A DNA stretch of 64,000 bases from contig OX637294.1 in the NCBI GenBank assembly GCA_951799445.1, forward strand, positions 22,159,452 through 22,223,451. Reading direction: 5' to 3'. The stretch is from Pseudisothecium myosuroides (lineage: Eukaryota > Streptophyta > Bryopsida > Hypnales > Lembophyllaceae). Position 1 is the first letter of the stretch, and each line of letters begins with the position of its first letter. Shown here one piece after another: positions 37,050 through 49,733 of this stretch. A program made the translations under genes and the position numbers. The notes under the pieces were generated by a model. That model worked only from the letters and a program-made list of their open reading frames with translations. It searched no databases and was not told the DNA's origin.

Positions 37050-37974
37050 CCCCTAAAGGACCAACATGCCTTTTTTGGCAACATAGATATTTTGGGCAAG
37101 TACGTGTGACTAGAGATTTGCATATTTTAGGCTGAAATTTTTATAGAAGGTGGGGACGAGGAATATCTTTCATATGCACCAAATTTCATGACATTTGGAA
37201 ATACAAGTCAAAAGTTATGGCCAAATATGTTGTTTGTTGGTCAACTCGGGCAGTTTGGACAGATCTAAAAAAATCACTTTTTTCAAAAATAAAAATTTGA
37301 AATTGGTTTATTAGATTTTTATATGCGTAGAAAGCTTTGAATCATTCCATTCTGATCAATGAGTCAAACGTTATGAGGATTTTTAGTTTGCGGGCAGTTA
37401 TGGATTGTCTACTCTAAAATAAACTTTGAAGTCGTTTATTTCACTCAATTTTCAATATTTTTCAAAAAAAATAAAATTGTAGGGTGTAGATTGTTTATTA
37501 CAACATTGCAACCATTGGGATTGGCATTTTTCAATTCCATAATTAACTTCTTAACAATTTAGTGTTTTGAACCATTCTCTACTTCTTTCTACTTACTATT
37601 TTTTTCCTATATGTTGTACAATTCCAAATAATCTGAAAATTTTCAAGCATGTAGCCAACTTGTCCTGAAGAATGAATCCAAAGAAGCACAACCATTTTGG
37701 AAATTTTTTCATAATAATTTGACCTTGTGAAGTGCAGCTGCTTGGTTTTGCGCAGGGCCAAAAAAAGGACTTTTGCCACTTCAAATGCTAATATCTTGCA
37801 ATCTACACGGTGGAAATTTCTGAAATTTTTTCTACATATTCTCAAACTAGAATACTACAAGAACCTATGGTTACATGTGTGCAAAAATGATATTTTTCAA
37901 AAATTTGGTACTTGTACTAGAAATGGCAGTTTTGGAGCATTTTTGGTGAGAACATAGTCAAGGAACTTTAGGGG
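37050..37974 (+). mobile_element. Family A TTAA-flanked element, intact copy A5 (925 bp)
   Basis: TTAA at 37046-37049 and 37975-37978. Left end CCCCTAAAGGACCAACATGCC, right end AAGGAACTTTAGGGG. The left 230 bp match copy A4 (GTGTGACTAGAGATTTGC, GACGAGGAATATCTTTCAT). The inside is more diverged from the other copies than they are from each other. No coding capacity. Confidence 0.82.
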
Positions 37975-37978
37975 TTAA

Positions 37979-40508
37979 AGAAGAGGTGTCTATGTATAGA
38001 TTTATAAGTATGGATGTGTTTTGTGTAAACAAGGGCTTGTAAAGATAGGAAGAGGTTGGTCTTTTTTCTAGTTCTCATTTGTGAAGTACATATGTTGAAT
38101 ATTTGATAGCTACAGTACTTGATTTATAATGGTGAGAGTTACCTTTCTATTGCAAATTTGAATAGATTAAATGTTTTCAAAGGCTAAGAAATTATGATGT
38201 GTTTTGCATAGTACCTCTAGCTTTGACAATAATTAACAAGTATTAATGGTTGGATGTTCCAACCAAAGAATTAGTGTTATATATAAGTGAATGATATTTA
38301 GTCTATTTTAGGTTAATTGATTGTTGTAGAAACTCGAGTGTAGAAAGCAGTCATTACAAAATGTACAAATTGATGGCAAACAATGACTTCATGAAAACTG
38401 CACCACAACAAATCCTAGTCAAATATGCCAAGTTGAAATTACAAATATCCAAGCTAGCAAGTGTCATAAGATAGTTATTCAGTAGTCATTGATTTTGCAG
38501 AGTCATTATTTGAAAACTACAATATAATTATATGTAGTCCACGTCATTGACCACAACAAAAGACGTATAATAAACCATCGATAGCTAGATTTTTCTGTTC
38601 AACCTTAGTTCCATCCTCTCGTCATTAAATAGTCATTGAAATCACTAATGTAAGATTGCAATGCGAGCCAAGTTCGGTTTTTTGCCATTTTTGGAGCCTG
38701 CAATCACAATTTAGTCATTGAGGACACCCAATCATTATTTCAGCGGTTACAAAGCACCTCCTTTTCTACTAATGTATCCTTATCTTCAACGTCAAATTAG
38801 TTTGAGCATTTCTCAGCATCAAGCCCCTATACCTGGATGTGTCTCCAACGTCTAGGGTTACTGAACACACCTTGACCGTGATTATTCTAAAGAAAGCCAT
38901 GCACTTGCCAAGTAGTTGCATCCGGACTTGCAGACTCCAATCCTAGGGTTTCATTGTCCTCTAACGTTGTTTTCTTTTCTTTGTAGGATCGAAGCCTTGA
39001 AAAGATGGTAGACAATCATGCTTTCTTGCAATTTATTAGAGTTATATAATCCACAACAAATAGAAGCAAGAGTTTTGAGGAACAAGGGAACTCATCACCA
39101 CATTTTTGTTTTGCCTAGACAATATTCTACAATGTGTGCACATGTTGAAGAGGAATGGATCATGGATTGGCCCAAAATTTCTCATGTACATTTGACCAAT
39201 ACTCATGGGTACCAATTTTTCTTGTCTTCATATCAAACTATTTGTGGATTCCAGCTTCCTCTTGCAAGAATGTCTAATTTTGTGACAATGACGGTCCTTC
39301 ATTTCCTCCAAGGGCTTTGAGTCAATTATATTCAATCACCAGTTACCACCAATTATACCAAATGCTGCCATGCAACCTATCACTCAGAATAGTAAAGCAA
39401 TCCAAAGACACTCGAATACACCAACGCCAAACTATACCAACAAATGGGAGAATACAATTTTATTCCACTTTGGCTAGTACTCATAATTTTTGTGGTCTAT
39501 TTCTACATTGGTCAATTTTTTTGCAATTCTGCAGTTTTCTAATCCTCCTACTTTTAAAGATTTTTTATGCTTTTCCTTCATAGGATATCTTTCTTTCTAA
39601 TGTAGAAATAGACCACAAAAATTTCAGCTCTAGATGCTTAATTTTGGGTACTCAAAGTACTAAAACTGCCTAAAACTCAAATCATGACATATTATTTTAA
39701 CTGACTTTTAAATATATAATGATTTTTAAATTAAAAATAATAAAGGATATGATAATACTCAAGACAAACATCTCCAATAAAAATTTCAAGTCTATATGAA
39801 TAACGCTTCAAAAGTTATTGCAAAGAAAAGCTCCTACACTCCCTTTGTGATAAATAAAAAGGACCAATGTTTCTTGCAATGACCCATGTATCCATTTCCA
39901 GATGTGGGAATGTTGGTAACACTCTAATCAAAAAGTGCTTTTGACCCCAAAATCTACAAAATTACAATCAATAGTTTCCTTGAGGATACATGCCCTCATT
40001 TTGTTGACATGGTTGCCGATCAAGTCAATTTAGAAGCAAGGTCAATACATAAACTTTTAGCACCTATATTATTTGTTCTAATTCTTTTGCAAAATAGACT
40101 ATCAAAGGGACAAATTCATCTACACCTCGAGCCTCAGCTTCAATAAGATCAAGTTGTTCTTGCATGTAACAAAAATCATCAAAATCAACTAATTAAAGAG
40201 CATGAGCTGCATCAAATACACTAAGGAGATTGGACTATATTGCTAGTGTATAGCGGTTGTTGGACCTTCTAAACCCTTAACATTAGGTAGGCAATCAAAG
40301 GTTCTAGGCAACATGTATACTTGACCCTTAAATCTACACAATTGTTCTTTTGCCTAATATAATTTGTACCATTTATTCTACATACTTATGCATTTTGTAT
40401 AGCTGTAAGAAAAGTGATGGTGACTAATCCCTAAATCCCAAAATTTAATTAAGTATTTGATCAAGAATCTCCAATGTTGTACACACCCTCCACCCCGTAA
40501 TTGCCTCA
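37979..40508. other. Gene-poor spacer
   Basis: Open frames at 39018-39320 and 39317-39583 have no recognised domain or splice context. No structured repeat longer than a few tens of bases was noticed. Confidence 0.4.
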
Positions 40509-40512
40509 CTAG

Positions 40513-41441
40513 CCCCTAAAGGCCCAAGGCGTTTTTTCTGCCTAGAAACACTCAAAACTGCCATTTCTATAGCAAGGAGTAAAAAAATTTGAAAAATATT
40601 TTTCTTGCACATCTAACCGTAGGATCTTACACCTAACTAGTATGAGAATGTGTGGAAAAAAATTCAAAAATTTTGACCGCTCAGATTGCAAGATATCTGC
40701 GTTTAAAGTGGAAAAAACAAGTATTTCAGCACATTGCGGGACTAGATTTTTTGACTTTAAACATTTTCAACTTAAAATTTTTGCACTACAGAGTTTTGAG
40801 CTTTAAATCTTTATAGTGGAGAATTGAGTTGAGAGTCTAGGGGAAAAAAAATATCCAAAAAAACTTAATTATCATTCCTAAAAAATTTATTAAGTAGAAG
40901 TAGGTACGAGATAGAAGGAAAATGTAAAATATTAAAATATTTTAGATGGAATTAAAGTACACTAATCCCAATGGTGAAATTTTTCTAGCAAGTAAACTAA
41001 ACCATGACATTTTTTTTTCTTAAAACTGCAAAAATAGCATTTAGAAATGAATCCTATAAGTTATTTTATTCAAGAAGATGCTCCAACTGCCCGAAAAACA
41101 AGAATGTCCATAACTTTCTCATAATAAATCCAAATGAAATGAATCAAAGCTTTCTAGATAGACAAAAATATAATTTACGAGAAAAAAATATTTAAGAAAA
41201 AAATCAAATTTTTGCCAAATTTTTTTTGCTGCCCAGACTGCCCAGTTACGAAAAAAAGTAACATATTTGGCCATAACTTTTGACTCCTATTTCCAAATGT
41301 CCTGAAATTTAGTGCATATAAAAGATATTCCTTGCGCCCACCTTCTATTAAAATTTCAGCTTCAAATATGGAAATCTCTAGTCACACGTACCTGCCCAAA
41401 ATTTCTATACAACCCAAAAACACATGCCGGACCTTTAGGGG
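40513..41441 (-). mobile_element. Family A element flanked by CTAG, copy A6 (929 bp), inverted
   Basis: The ends are CCCCTAAAGGCCCAAGG and GCCGGACCTTTAGGGG, but the flanking tetranucleotides at 40509-40512 and 41442-41445 are CTAG rather than TTAA. The whole element is the reverse complement of the A4 subtype (GGCGCAAGGAATATC equivalent, GCCATAACTTTTGACTCC). Both flanks agree, so the element seems to have used or acquired a different palindromic target. Confidence 0.82.
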
Positions 41442-41445
41442 CTAG

Positions 41446-43023
41446 ACCTCTAAAACCGCCTCGTTGGCTCCATTGTAGCAATGCCAAACCCTCTCAGTGT
41501 CATGGCACTATGAACCCCGACTTAGAAATATTTGAAATGTTTGGACACCATGATAGTTTCCCCCCCAAAGCCAACCTACTTCTCCAACTTCGACATTCTA
41601 TTACTTTCTCCCAGGTGCCAAGACTTCCACTCAATAGTCCACTCTTCACCTTGAACTTGGTTCACTATTTGTTGTAGTGTAGTCATTCCACCTTTTGGAG
41701 ATCTTAACCCCTAAACACCTCAATTCTTTTTTGAATTTTTGTACATTCTTGCTTATATCTTTGTACAAAAATATCATTTATCATAATTTTATGAATTTGG
41801 TCATTATGGAAAGTTGTCTTTTGTAGATTCAAGTATTACATTAGATGAATGATAAGTTAGTTGGACTAAATAGTGCCTTGAAGCCCTCTGTTCATTGTCC
41901 AAAATATGGATGTCGGAGAGCTTCCAGGTTAAACCCTAATCCCAACCGTATCCTCTGAGGTATGATACAACAGTTATTCCTTGAGAAAGAAAAAGTGTCC
42001 GACTTATACCCAACTCTAAAAAAAACTAAACTGCAACTCTTGAACTGTGACTCAACTGTAATCCGTGGTCATAGGGTATGCCCCGTGAACATGGATCGCA
42101 AAGAAACCATGGTGATAGGCTGGGTTTTTTTCTTATATTTCGGTAAGTTTGTTTTTTTAACATTATATTTTTCCCATTTTAGTAAGATTCAAGGGTTTTT
42201 TTGGAATTCTTAGGCTCCAGGCTAGTTTAGGTGGTAGACAATCTTGCACTTTGAAACTGCATATGGAACTGCATGTGAAACTGCATAAAGAATTCAATCA
42301 GTGACAAAAACTTGAACTCAATAGGTACCCAAAGCAATGAACTCAGTAGTGCCGGTATCCACTAACTTTATGAACTGTGCAACGATGGAGATTGCAAAAC
42401 AGGTTTTGAACCATATGGTAGAGGCAGTTCGAAAGCATGCGGTAGTGCAGAGAATGCTCAAACTTCTTGAGAAGGAAGTCTACTGTAGCACAACCTGGCA
42501 TACAGTCCCGGTGAGTTACAAACCCGACGCAATGGGGTCCCAAGCATGAAATCAGATGTACTCTAACGAAAGCCAGGCGAAAACCGCACCATCACAAATA
42601 GAAGCACACAATTACCAGAAACGAGCCCATGTGACTCCCGAAAGACTAGTACCACAACAACTATGAGCAGAAGTAGAAATAGCAAGACCAATTTCAGCGC
42701 AAAGAAATAGAAAATAACTCATCCCTAGATCCTCAGGTATAGCTTCTAAACATTAAATATCGTTTTGGCAGGTAGACTCAGAGTCTTACAAAAGTAACGT
42801 CATCACTAGCGAACCAAAAAGCAACCGTATTCGATACACTTCTACCTACCACTATACAACCTGCCGAATTCTGCCCAGACTCGGATGATACCATCCGAGG
42901 CAGTCTATGTAGACTGCTGTCGAGACGTCTTCCATACTGTACAAATCACATCATCCACCAGAACAGCGAACTCTCCTCATAAGTTATCCCAAGTCCATGG
43001 CCAAGCCTCGACCATCACGCACT
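41446..43023. other. Spacer and 3' flank of HTH gene 2
   Basis: No convincing exon. Frames at 41962-42213 and 42337-42549 show no known motif. The right part is probably the 3' untranslated region of the minus-strand gene that ends at 43024. Confidence 0.4.
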
Positions 43024-46000
43024 TTATGTCTGCTGCTGATCCCCCAGACCAGCACTGAGCTCCGCACTCAGCCCACCCAAATTTCCCAGAGCGCTCACCG
43101 CTCCCCCCAAATCTCCACCACCCAATCCTCTTGCGCCAATGCTTCGCAAACACTCCGACACTTGGCCCAGAGCCCCGATCAAACTGGTGGCGACGCGTTC
43201 GTTGGCTTCCAGCTGCCGCTCCAGTCGACGGTCTTTCCGGTCCTCGCTTTCTCTAATCGCGCGCTCCAGTCCGGCCATCCCGTCCAAGAAATCCGTCCAT
43301 CTTCAGGATCCAAAATTCAAGACATGACATCAAAACAAACATCACCATTCCAGTACCACGACCAAAGCATACAAACAGAAAACACAACCGTCAAAATCTT
43401 TCACAATGCACCTCACTCACACCATTCCTTCCACTCAATAGCACAGAAACGACAAGGGCTCAAACTTTGCAAGCATAAAAAATCCCAGTCTGCGTTATCC
43501 ATGGACATCACCTATTTTTTACCCCAGCTCGTCCACCTAATTACTCACGGCTCTCACAACGTCAAACATTCTTGCAGTCCAAAACAGAAGACCCATATTT
43601 TGCAATTGAGCACCGCCCAACTACTTAGCAGTACGTACCTGCCTCCCGGATTGGAGTCACTGGAAGGAAAGCTACCACTGTCCTCGCTGTCGAAGCTCGT
43701 TCCACCAGCCCCATCACGATCTTGCTCGTGATTTCCACGATCTTGGCCTGTCAGGGAAAATAAATAATAAAATATCCACACCCGAGCATCGGACAGAGAT
43801 CACTCGGCCTCCCATCAAAGCTGACTTCTTCAAGTAAGCCCGCTAAAACAACAACAATCAATCGTTCTATACAGCCTAATGGAATTCTAATCGATCACTT
43901 CCATGATCTCAAGTCACCAACACAATGTCGCATGAAACTAATCTACACCATCATCGCCCATACAGGCAAAAGTACGGAATGAAAGAGTCACCTTTCCATG
44001 GCTCATACCCAGCAGGTGTGCTTTCCGCCTGATTCACCGTCTCCATCGGCCGAGGAGGAGGCGCAAGCTGAGATGACATTTGGGGGGCCAGGTGATTCTG
44101 CATCTGACCCGACATCCCTGACTGCATCTGGTTCGCCAGTTGAGCGTCCATGTGAGGCTCCTGCTGCATCAACTGTTCCACAACAAAGCACCCGGATCAG
44201 AAAACTCCCAAGTTTCTCTAATTACTTCAAAACAATTCATTCCGTGTTCCCAGTTACAAACCGTATTAAATATAACAGATTTATATAATGAACTTTTCGT
44301 CTGCAAATACCCTGCAAACATAAAGGATGTCCATTACAGCACCCACGTCCACATCCTGCCCAACAACATTAGGTTCCGCCACTGTCGCTTCACCACAATC
44401 ACTCCACCAGTTCCCCGAAATCATGCAGCATTCACCCCTCTTACCCTAAAAACAGCTCACCTCAGTGCGTCTTCACTACACATCCTCCCCTTCGCAAAAT
44501 GCTACTATTCCTCGATCCCAAGCCCCAACCAACTAGAATACACACGCACCTGAAGCACGATGTCCCGAGTATCCTGAGACTCCATTGGTGAAGGCTCGCT
44601 CCCTGTAGCCCCGAATAGATCTCTCTTCGTGCCATCGTCCTCTTCCCTTCCAATCAAGCCATCTGCACATTTCGTCATCGTTCATTAGCTCACCCTCAAC
44701 TCCACCTAACTCACAACTACTCATTGCATGCGATTGAGTTGGGAGCAGATCGCTCCACGACCCGTCACAAGAAGGACCCGGTTCCTGGTGAACTGCGGGA
44801 GACGAAGGACACAGATGATGAACCCCGGCAAAGTCTAACATATTACACTCATTCCTCACTCAATTGCAGGCCAAGAAACTGCACGTGAGACTACAAGTCA
44901 TCCGTGCCCTCAGACACTGCCAAACAATCACACGGGAACCGTTCGGGATCAACCCATCCAAATTGCTCGTTCCAGAAGTCTTCAGAGTGCTCCAACGTAA
45001 TTACCCCGGACCTCCCCCGCAGCAGCACAAGAGCACGACTACCATCTCACGCACGACTCTCTCGGCGAGATGCCGCCAACGGCAAGACACAGCATGAAAC
45101 AATCCAGGAAGAACAAAAAGGCCTCCGACCATTGGCTTCCACTACCATAAAAAGCCCCGGACATAATCCCGGGTGACACCCGATGGAAAAGCGGGGTATT
45201 TCATTCAAAACTTGTCGTTCACGCCACCCCCTAAAAGAAGCATTTAACCGTAACTTATATACCTGCGAATGTAAGCCCCATTAAAAACAAATAGCAGGGG
45301 CTGCCAGAAGTACTGACAAATACAGAAGACATCCAGTGCTACCAACAGTCCTTCAGAGGCAGGCGTGGGACAGGAGTGTAGGAGTTGCTGACCTAGGAGA
45401 GCTCGCCCCCTCGGCGTGTCGTTTCTCTTCTTGCCCTTGAGCGAGTGCGCGGCCTCGATCATGACCGTCGGGTGGCGCTTGCGGAACCAGTCCATCCAGC
45501 TCTTGCCGGGCACGCCGTTCCGGAACGGCGTCTCCCGCCCCTGACAAACGTCCGCCACCTTCCGCCGCAGCATGTAGAACGTGATTGAATGCCCGTTGCG
45601 CTGCATGTCCAGGCACCATTCCACCATGGAGTCCTCCTCCTCCTTGGAAAGCACGGTGCGCGGCCCCTTTTTCTTCGAAGACGTCTTCCCCGTCAGCCAG
45701 TCGCGGATGGACGACTCCGGGATGCCGTACTTCTCCCCGATCTTGCCGATGGACGACGTCCCCTTCTTCACCTCCTTGATCGCCTCCTTCATGTTCTCCT
45801 CCGTCCAGTTACCGCGCTGCTGGATCCGACGAAGGCTGCCGCGCTTCCCAGTAGCCACCAGGCTGTTGTTGTTGTTGCCGCGCAGGTCCTTCGCCTCGCC
45901 GCTCTCGGCAGGCTGCGTCCCGCCCCACGCGCCCACTGCATTCCTCCCAAAGAATGTACACTCTCAGCTCTGAAATTCAATCAGCAAGATCGATAAAACC

Positions 46001-46127
46001 AACACCCGAAGCTCCCCAAACCTAATAACAAGCTATGTTAAAGACGCAATACAATCTACGCAAGCCAAGAGAAAGAGCACACACCGGCAAAATCTCGCCC
46101 CTCGGCGTCGCCCTCCTCTTCAATCAT
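43024..46127 (-). CDS. psq/CENP-B-type helix-turn-helix protein 2
   Basis: Seven exons, all in phase, give 454 residues: 46127-46085, 45935-45393, 44792-44694, 44662-44550, 44172-43992, 43747-43639 and 43300-43024. Exon 1 encodes MIEEEGDAEGRDFA. Residues 59-101 hold the pipsqueak HTH (EAIKEVKKG, EKYGIPESSIRDWL) and 108-176 the CENP-B-type domain (VLSKEEEDSMVEW, SITFYMLRRKVADVC, GVPGKSWMDWFRKRHPTV), ending in KGKKR at 185. Then come an acidic part, a Met/Gln-rich part (LMQQEPHMDAQLANQM) and a C-terminal helical segment (WTDFLDGMAGLERAIRESED, ERQLEANERVATSLIGALGQ) that could oligomerise, with a Gly-rich tail. No DDE domain is present, so this looks like a transposase-derived regulator rather than a transposase. 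A nuclear DNA-binding role is inferred. The last acceptor (CTGAAG) is weak. Confidence 0.85.
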
Positions 46128-46811
46128 CCCGCTCCGCCCCTGATTCAACCACGCCACACAGCCTCGTCAGACTCCCCCGCCATGAGACAGCTCTGCGACT
46201 CCCATGCCAGGCGCATTCAATTTCGTCTCGCCCGCCTCCGCATTGACAAAAGATCGCCGCGAGCACAATTCCATCGCCGACGACTTGCCACCCTAAACCA
46301 AACGGCAAAACCGCAACCGCAAAGAATTTTTTTTTTAAAAATATGACCCTAGCAAGGCATACATACCAACGACGTACCGCAACTCCGGAGGGCTCACTCC
46401 GATCTGCCAGAGTACGAACGACGGCGCCAACGCGGGACCTGCCCGCAGTCGAACAAAGCTTTCCGACGAAGAAGACACGAGGTTGGCGATGGCGCTACGA
46501 ATCGAAACCCCAGCGGCCGAACACCACCGACGCAAAGACAAAAAAGCGGCCGAAATTTTGGCGGCCGCACAATCTCGTACCGACTTGGAGATTCTTCAAA
46601 GCCGCATTCGAAAACGCGACGAGCTTGCGCTTGCGCGAGCCGCAGGAGCGTAAGGCCGCGGAGGCGAAATTTTGGCACGACTTGCGCCCGTCGGCTCACC
46701 GCGCTGCAAGCGAGAACCCTTGACCGTCCTTCCCTCGTTGCTCTTTGCACCGTGCCTTGGGAAGAAGGTGACGAGCAACGAGGGCCAAGTCCGGCCAGAC
46801 GTCCCGCCAAG
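46128..46811 (-). promoter_or_regulatory. GC-rich upstream region of HTH gene 2
   Basis: GC content is high from about 46080 to 47040 against AT-rich flanks, as often seen at gene 5' ends in such genomes. Long open frames occur on both strands, but they overlap each other and lack motifs, which is expected from composition. A TATA-like element was not assigned. Confidence 0.4.
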
Positions 46812-46907
46812 CGTCCGCGTCAGACTGCGTCCAGCCAACGTCCGGCCTGGCGTCCGCGTCAGACCGCGTCCAGCCAAACGTCCGGCCTAGCGTCTGCGTC
46901 AGACGTT
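46812..46907. repeat. GC-rich minisatellite, 39-40 bp unit
   Basis: Units begin CGTCCGCGTCAGACTGCG at 46812, CGTCCGCGTCAGACCGCG at 46851 and CGTCTGCGTCAGACGTTC at 46891; the first two end TCCGGCCTGG and TCCGGCCTAG. A partial unit precedes at about 46790. About 2.5 copies. Confidence 0.8.
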
Positions 46908-47039
46908 CGGCCAGCGTCGGTCCGGCTTGGCCCTGGGGCGCCGCTTGGGCCCGTGGCCAGACGCCGGACGGACGCTGACGCTACCGCTCGCGGTCTTGGA
47001 GTGGAACCCTATGTCTGGGCCAGTGAGTGTCAGTCTTTT

Positions 47040-49729
47040 ATTTCGATCTCGGTACTTGTCTCGGTTGGACGGTCCGATTGTGATCGGAAGAAGAAAATGA
47101 AGACCACAAGGTTGGAGCACCCAAAAGTAACTACCCCTAAAAGCTGTATTTTTTTCTTTTTCATTTTGGAGAAGGAGCTAGTTGTTTCTTCAATTCTCAT
47201 GTGATATTTGGGTGATACTTGGTGATATCTACATAAAAACTACATAAAATAGTGAAATTAGGTTGCCCCACACTAATTTCTCGACATTTGATACTAAATA
47301 AATATTTCTAGTTATTGTACAAGAATACACTACTTTTGAATTAGATATTGTTGTAATTGAGACTCATGAACCTCCATGTGTACAAATGAAAATATTTTTA
47401 GAAATATTTGTTGACTGTAATGGCTTGTAAAGTAACTTTCATGTTGAAAAGCAATCTAATTGTTACGGCAACCTAATTTCACTATTTTTAGTAGGTGATA
47501 CCTAAGTAAAATTTGGCTAATGGTATTAAAATACAACAACAATTACAATAATTTAGCTATTTTGAACCCCCAAGAATGAAAATTTAATTTCAAATAATAG
47601 CCAATACCTTTGGGCCATAATCAATTGGCAAAAATTTGTGCATGAAAAAAAGACTGCCTAAAAGTGTCTAAATAAGCAAATGTTTCCATTGTTATATTGA
47701 AAAATTATTTGTGGGATCTTGTAGGTAGTTAGAAGGGAATTCTTAATTCTCTTAGAATGCATTTGTTGGATATTGTATGAATAAACTATGAATTTTCAAA
47801 GTACTAAAAAGTGCTAAAAATGGATGTGTATAGAATTGATTCCCTAGACTCTTATAAATAGAAAGAATTCATTTTAAATGAGATTCTACAAAAACAATTT
47901 TAGAAAGGGGTTAGAAATAGGTGTTATTACCTTACTATAATGTGGGAACAATGTTTTTTATTTGGAACAGTAGAACCTTCTTGCCCTATTAATATTGGAG
48001 AATATTTGGAGGAAGCAAGGGACATAGGTGGAAATGGTCTAACAAAAACAATATATTGCCCAAATAAAATATATAGGGTAGGAAAATTCTTTAAGTGTTG
48101 TTTTTTTACAGAGATTATTAATAAATTTGATAGAATTCCAATTGAAGTTGTTTGTTTATTTTCAACCTTTTAAAAAATATGATGCAACAGATAAAACATA
48201 CAAGTCTTTGACTCTTATTAGGATGGACATCCATGCAAAGTCAAAATTAGAGTACAATTTTTAAGTTTTCCAGAATCATAATTGTTTTTTATGACTTCTA
48301 TGATGTTTATACTAGTATGTGGATATGGAAAAATTCAATTTTAGAAGTAGCTTTCTCTTAATGTCAAACTAATAACAACAAAAAAGTTCAAATCCAGTGT
48401 TAAAAATTAGTTTTCCAATAGTTGAAAATTTCCTTTCCCACTTTTCATGGGTCTATCCCTATAATTTTGCTAGCCAACGATTCCAATTTTCTTCTTGCAA
48501 ATGTTGTACACTTCCATGTAGAATTTTCAAAAAGATTTTGTCCTTTCTACGAAGTCTGATAAATTTTTATACATAGAACCCTATCCTTAGACAAATATTA
48601 AATCATAAAATATGAAGATCATTTCAAATTATTTCTCCCAAAAAATTCTTCTACTTCACTAATGACTAATGAAACTATATGAATTTTTTAGAGCACTTTT
48701 CAAAGTCATTTATGAGGTTTTTAAACCATGATAGCTAAAAAAACCCTAGAAGAGTCTGGTAGGGAGTGTGACGACCTAAACCTTCCAAGCAATAGACTTC
48801 CTTTAATGTGTAAGTTACAACTTATTATTTTTAGATGCTTCTCTAGAAACACTAATTGTTGCACTAACGTATTTCCACTACAAGTTGCACTTCACTATGC
48901 ATCCATGGATTAACCCTCAATAAGTTTATCAAATTCCCTACGTATTTTAAATTGAATTACAAACATTTAAAAACTCACGAACATACACAATTTAGTCTAA
49001 TAGATTTCTATATTTACTTTGCCTCATTCACAACTATAGTGTACAAATCATGCAACATTGATTCCTAAGGAATTTTGAGAACCATTTTTGTCATTAAGAA
49101 TTTTTAGTGAATAATTCATTTATCAATATTTTTCAGCCATGAAAAAAATTCAAGTTTTACAATGAATCTTAGATAATTGTGTCTATCTATTCCACAAACC
49201 TTTGTTATAACCTAATCTTTTATAAACAATCCTATTTAGTTTTCTATAGCTTTGAATGTTTTTCCCTTTTCTTTAATGCATTTCCTTAGCTACAACAAGC
49301 ACAAGATATGTCATGCATGCCATCTTATGATTTTTCTTTTCACTAGGTCTTAGAATAATTGAAAAAAAAAAATTCAAAAGTTCCTAGAGCTTAGACAAGC
49401 AAGACATTAAATCTATCATACAAAGTGGGTTTGGCCCGGCATAGCCCATGGCCTCAACCATAGGGCCCCGCTCCAACTCCACAACATGGCTACTTGTATT
49501 TGAGATATTGTCTTTAGTTTCAAGCCTAAGCCTATCTTAAAAAATCTCTAATATAACATTTCATTTCTACAGTATGATATCTATTGAAGCACTACATCGT
49601 CTGTTTTATTTTTTACCCATATTTTTTCTAAGCCTGAGAAAGCCATACATACTATTCCAATATGCTGAGGTATTAGCTGTTGAATTTGCATTTGAGCAAA
49701 TTATCCTTACATGGGAAAAGGTTGTTACT
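47040..49729. other. AT-rich spacer with no gene
   Basis: Short open frames only (for example 47940-48173 and 48728-48913), with no motif and no splice context. No repeat of note was found. Confidence 0.4.
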
Positions 49730-49733
49730 TTAA

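Noticed and set aside
41704..41932. 221 bp stretch bounded by TTAA with a CCCCTAAACACC left end
   Set aside because: The right end does not pair with the left end and the inside does not clearly match the 223 bp family.
42997..43731. 244-codon open frame on the plus strand
   Set aside because: It is antisense to exons 6 and 7 of HTH gene 2, has no recognised motif, and the minus strand has in-phase splice sites and a coherent protein.
44895..44979. Candidate extra exon of HTH gene 2 reading DFWNEQFGWVDPERFPCDCL
   Set aside because: Its acceptor lacks a pyrimidine tract and its donor would break the frame of the next exon, whereas exon 2 joins the exon at 44792 directly in phase.
45581..45996. 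Overlapping plus-strand frames of 130-135 codons
   Set aside because: They mirror the GC-rich minus-strand exon that encodes the psq and CENP-B domains.
46343..47204. Several 90-150 codon frames on both strands
   Set aside because: GC-rich repetitive DNA upstream of HTH gene 2 lacks stops by composition; the frames overlap each other and read as repeats.
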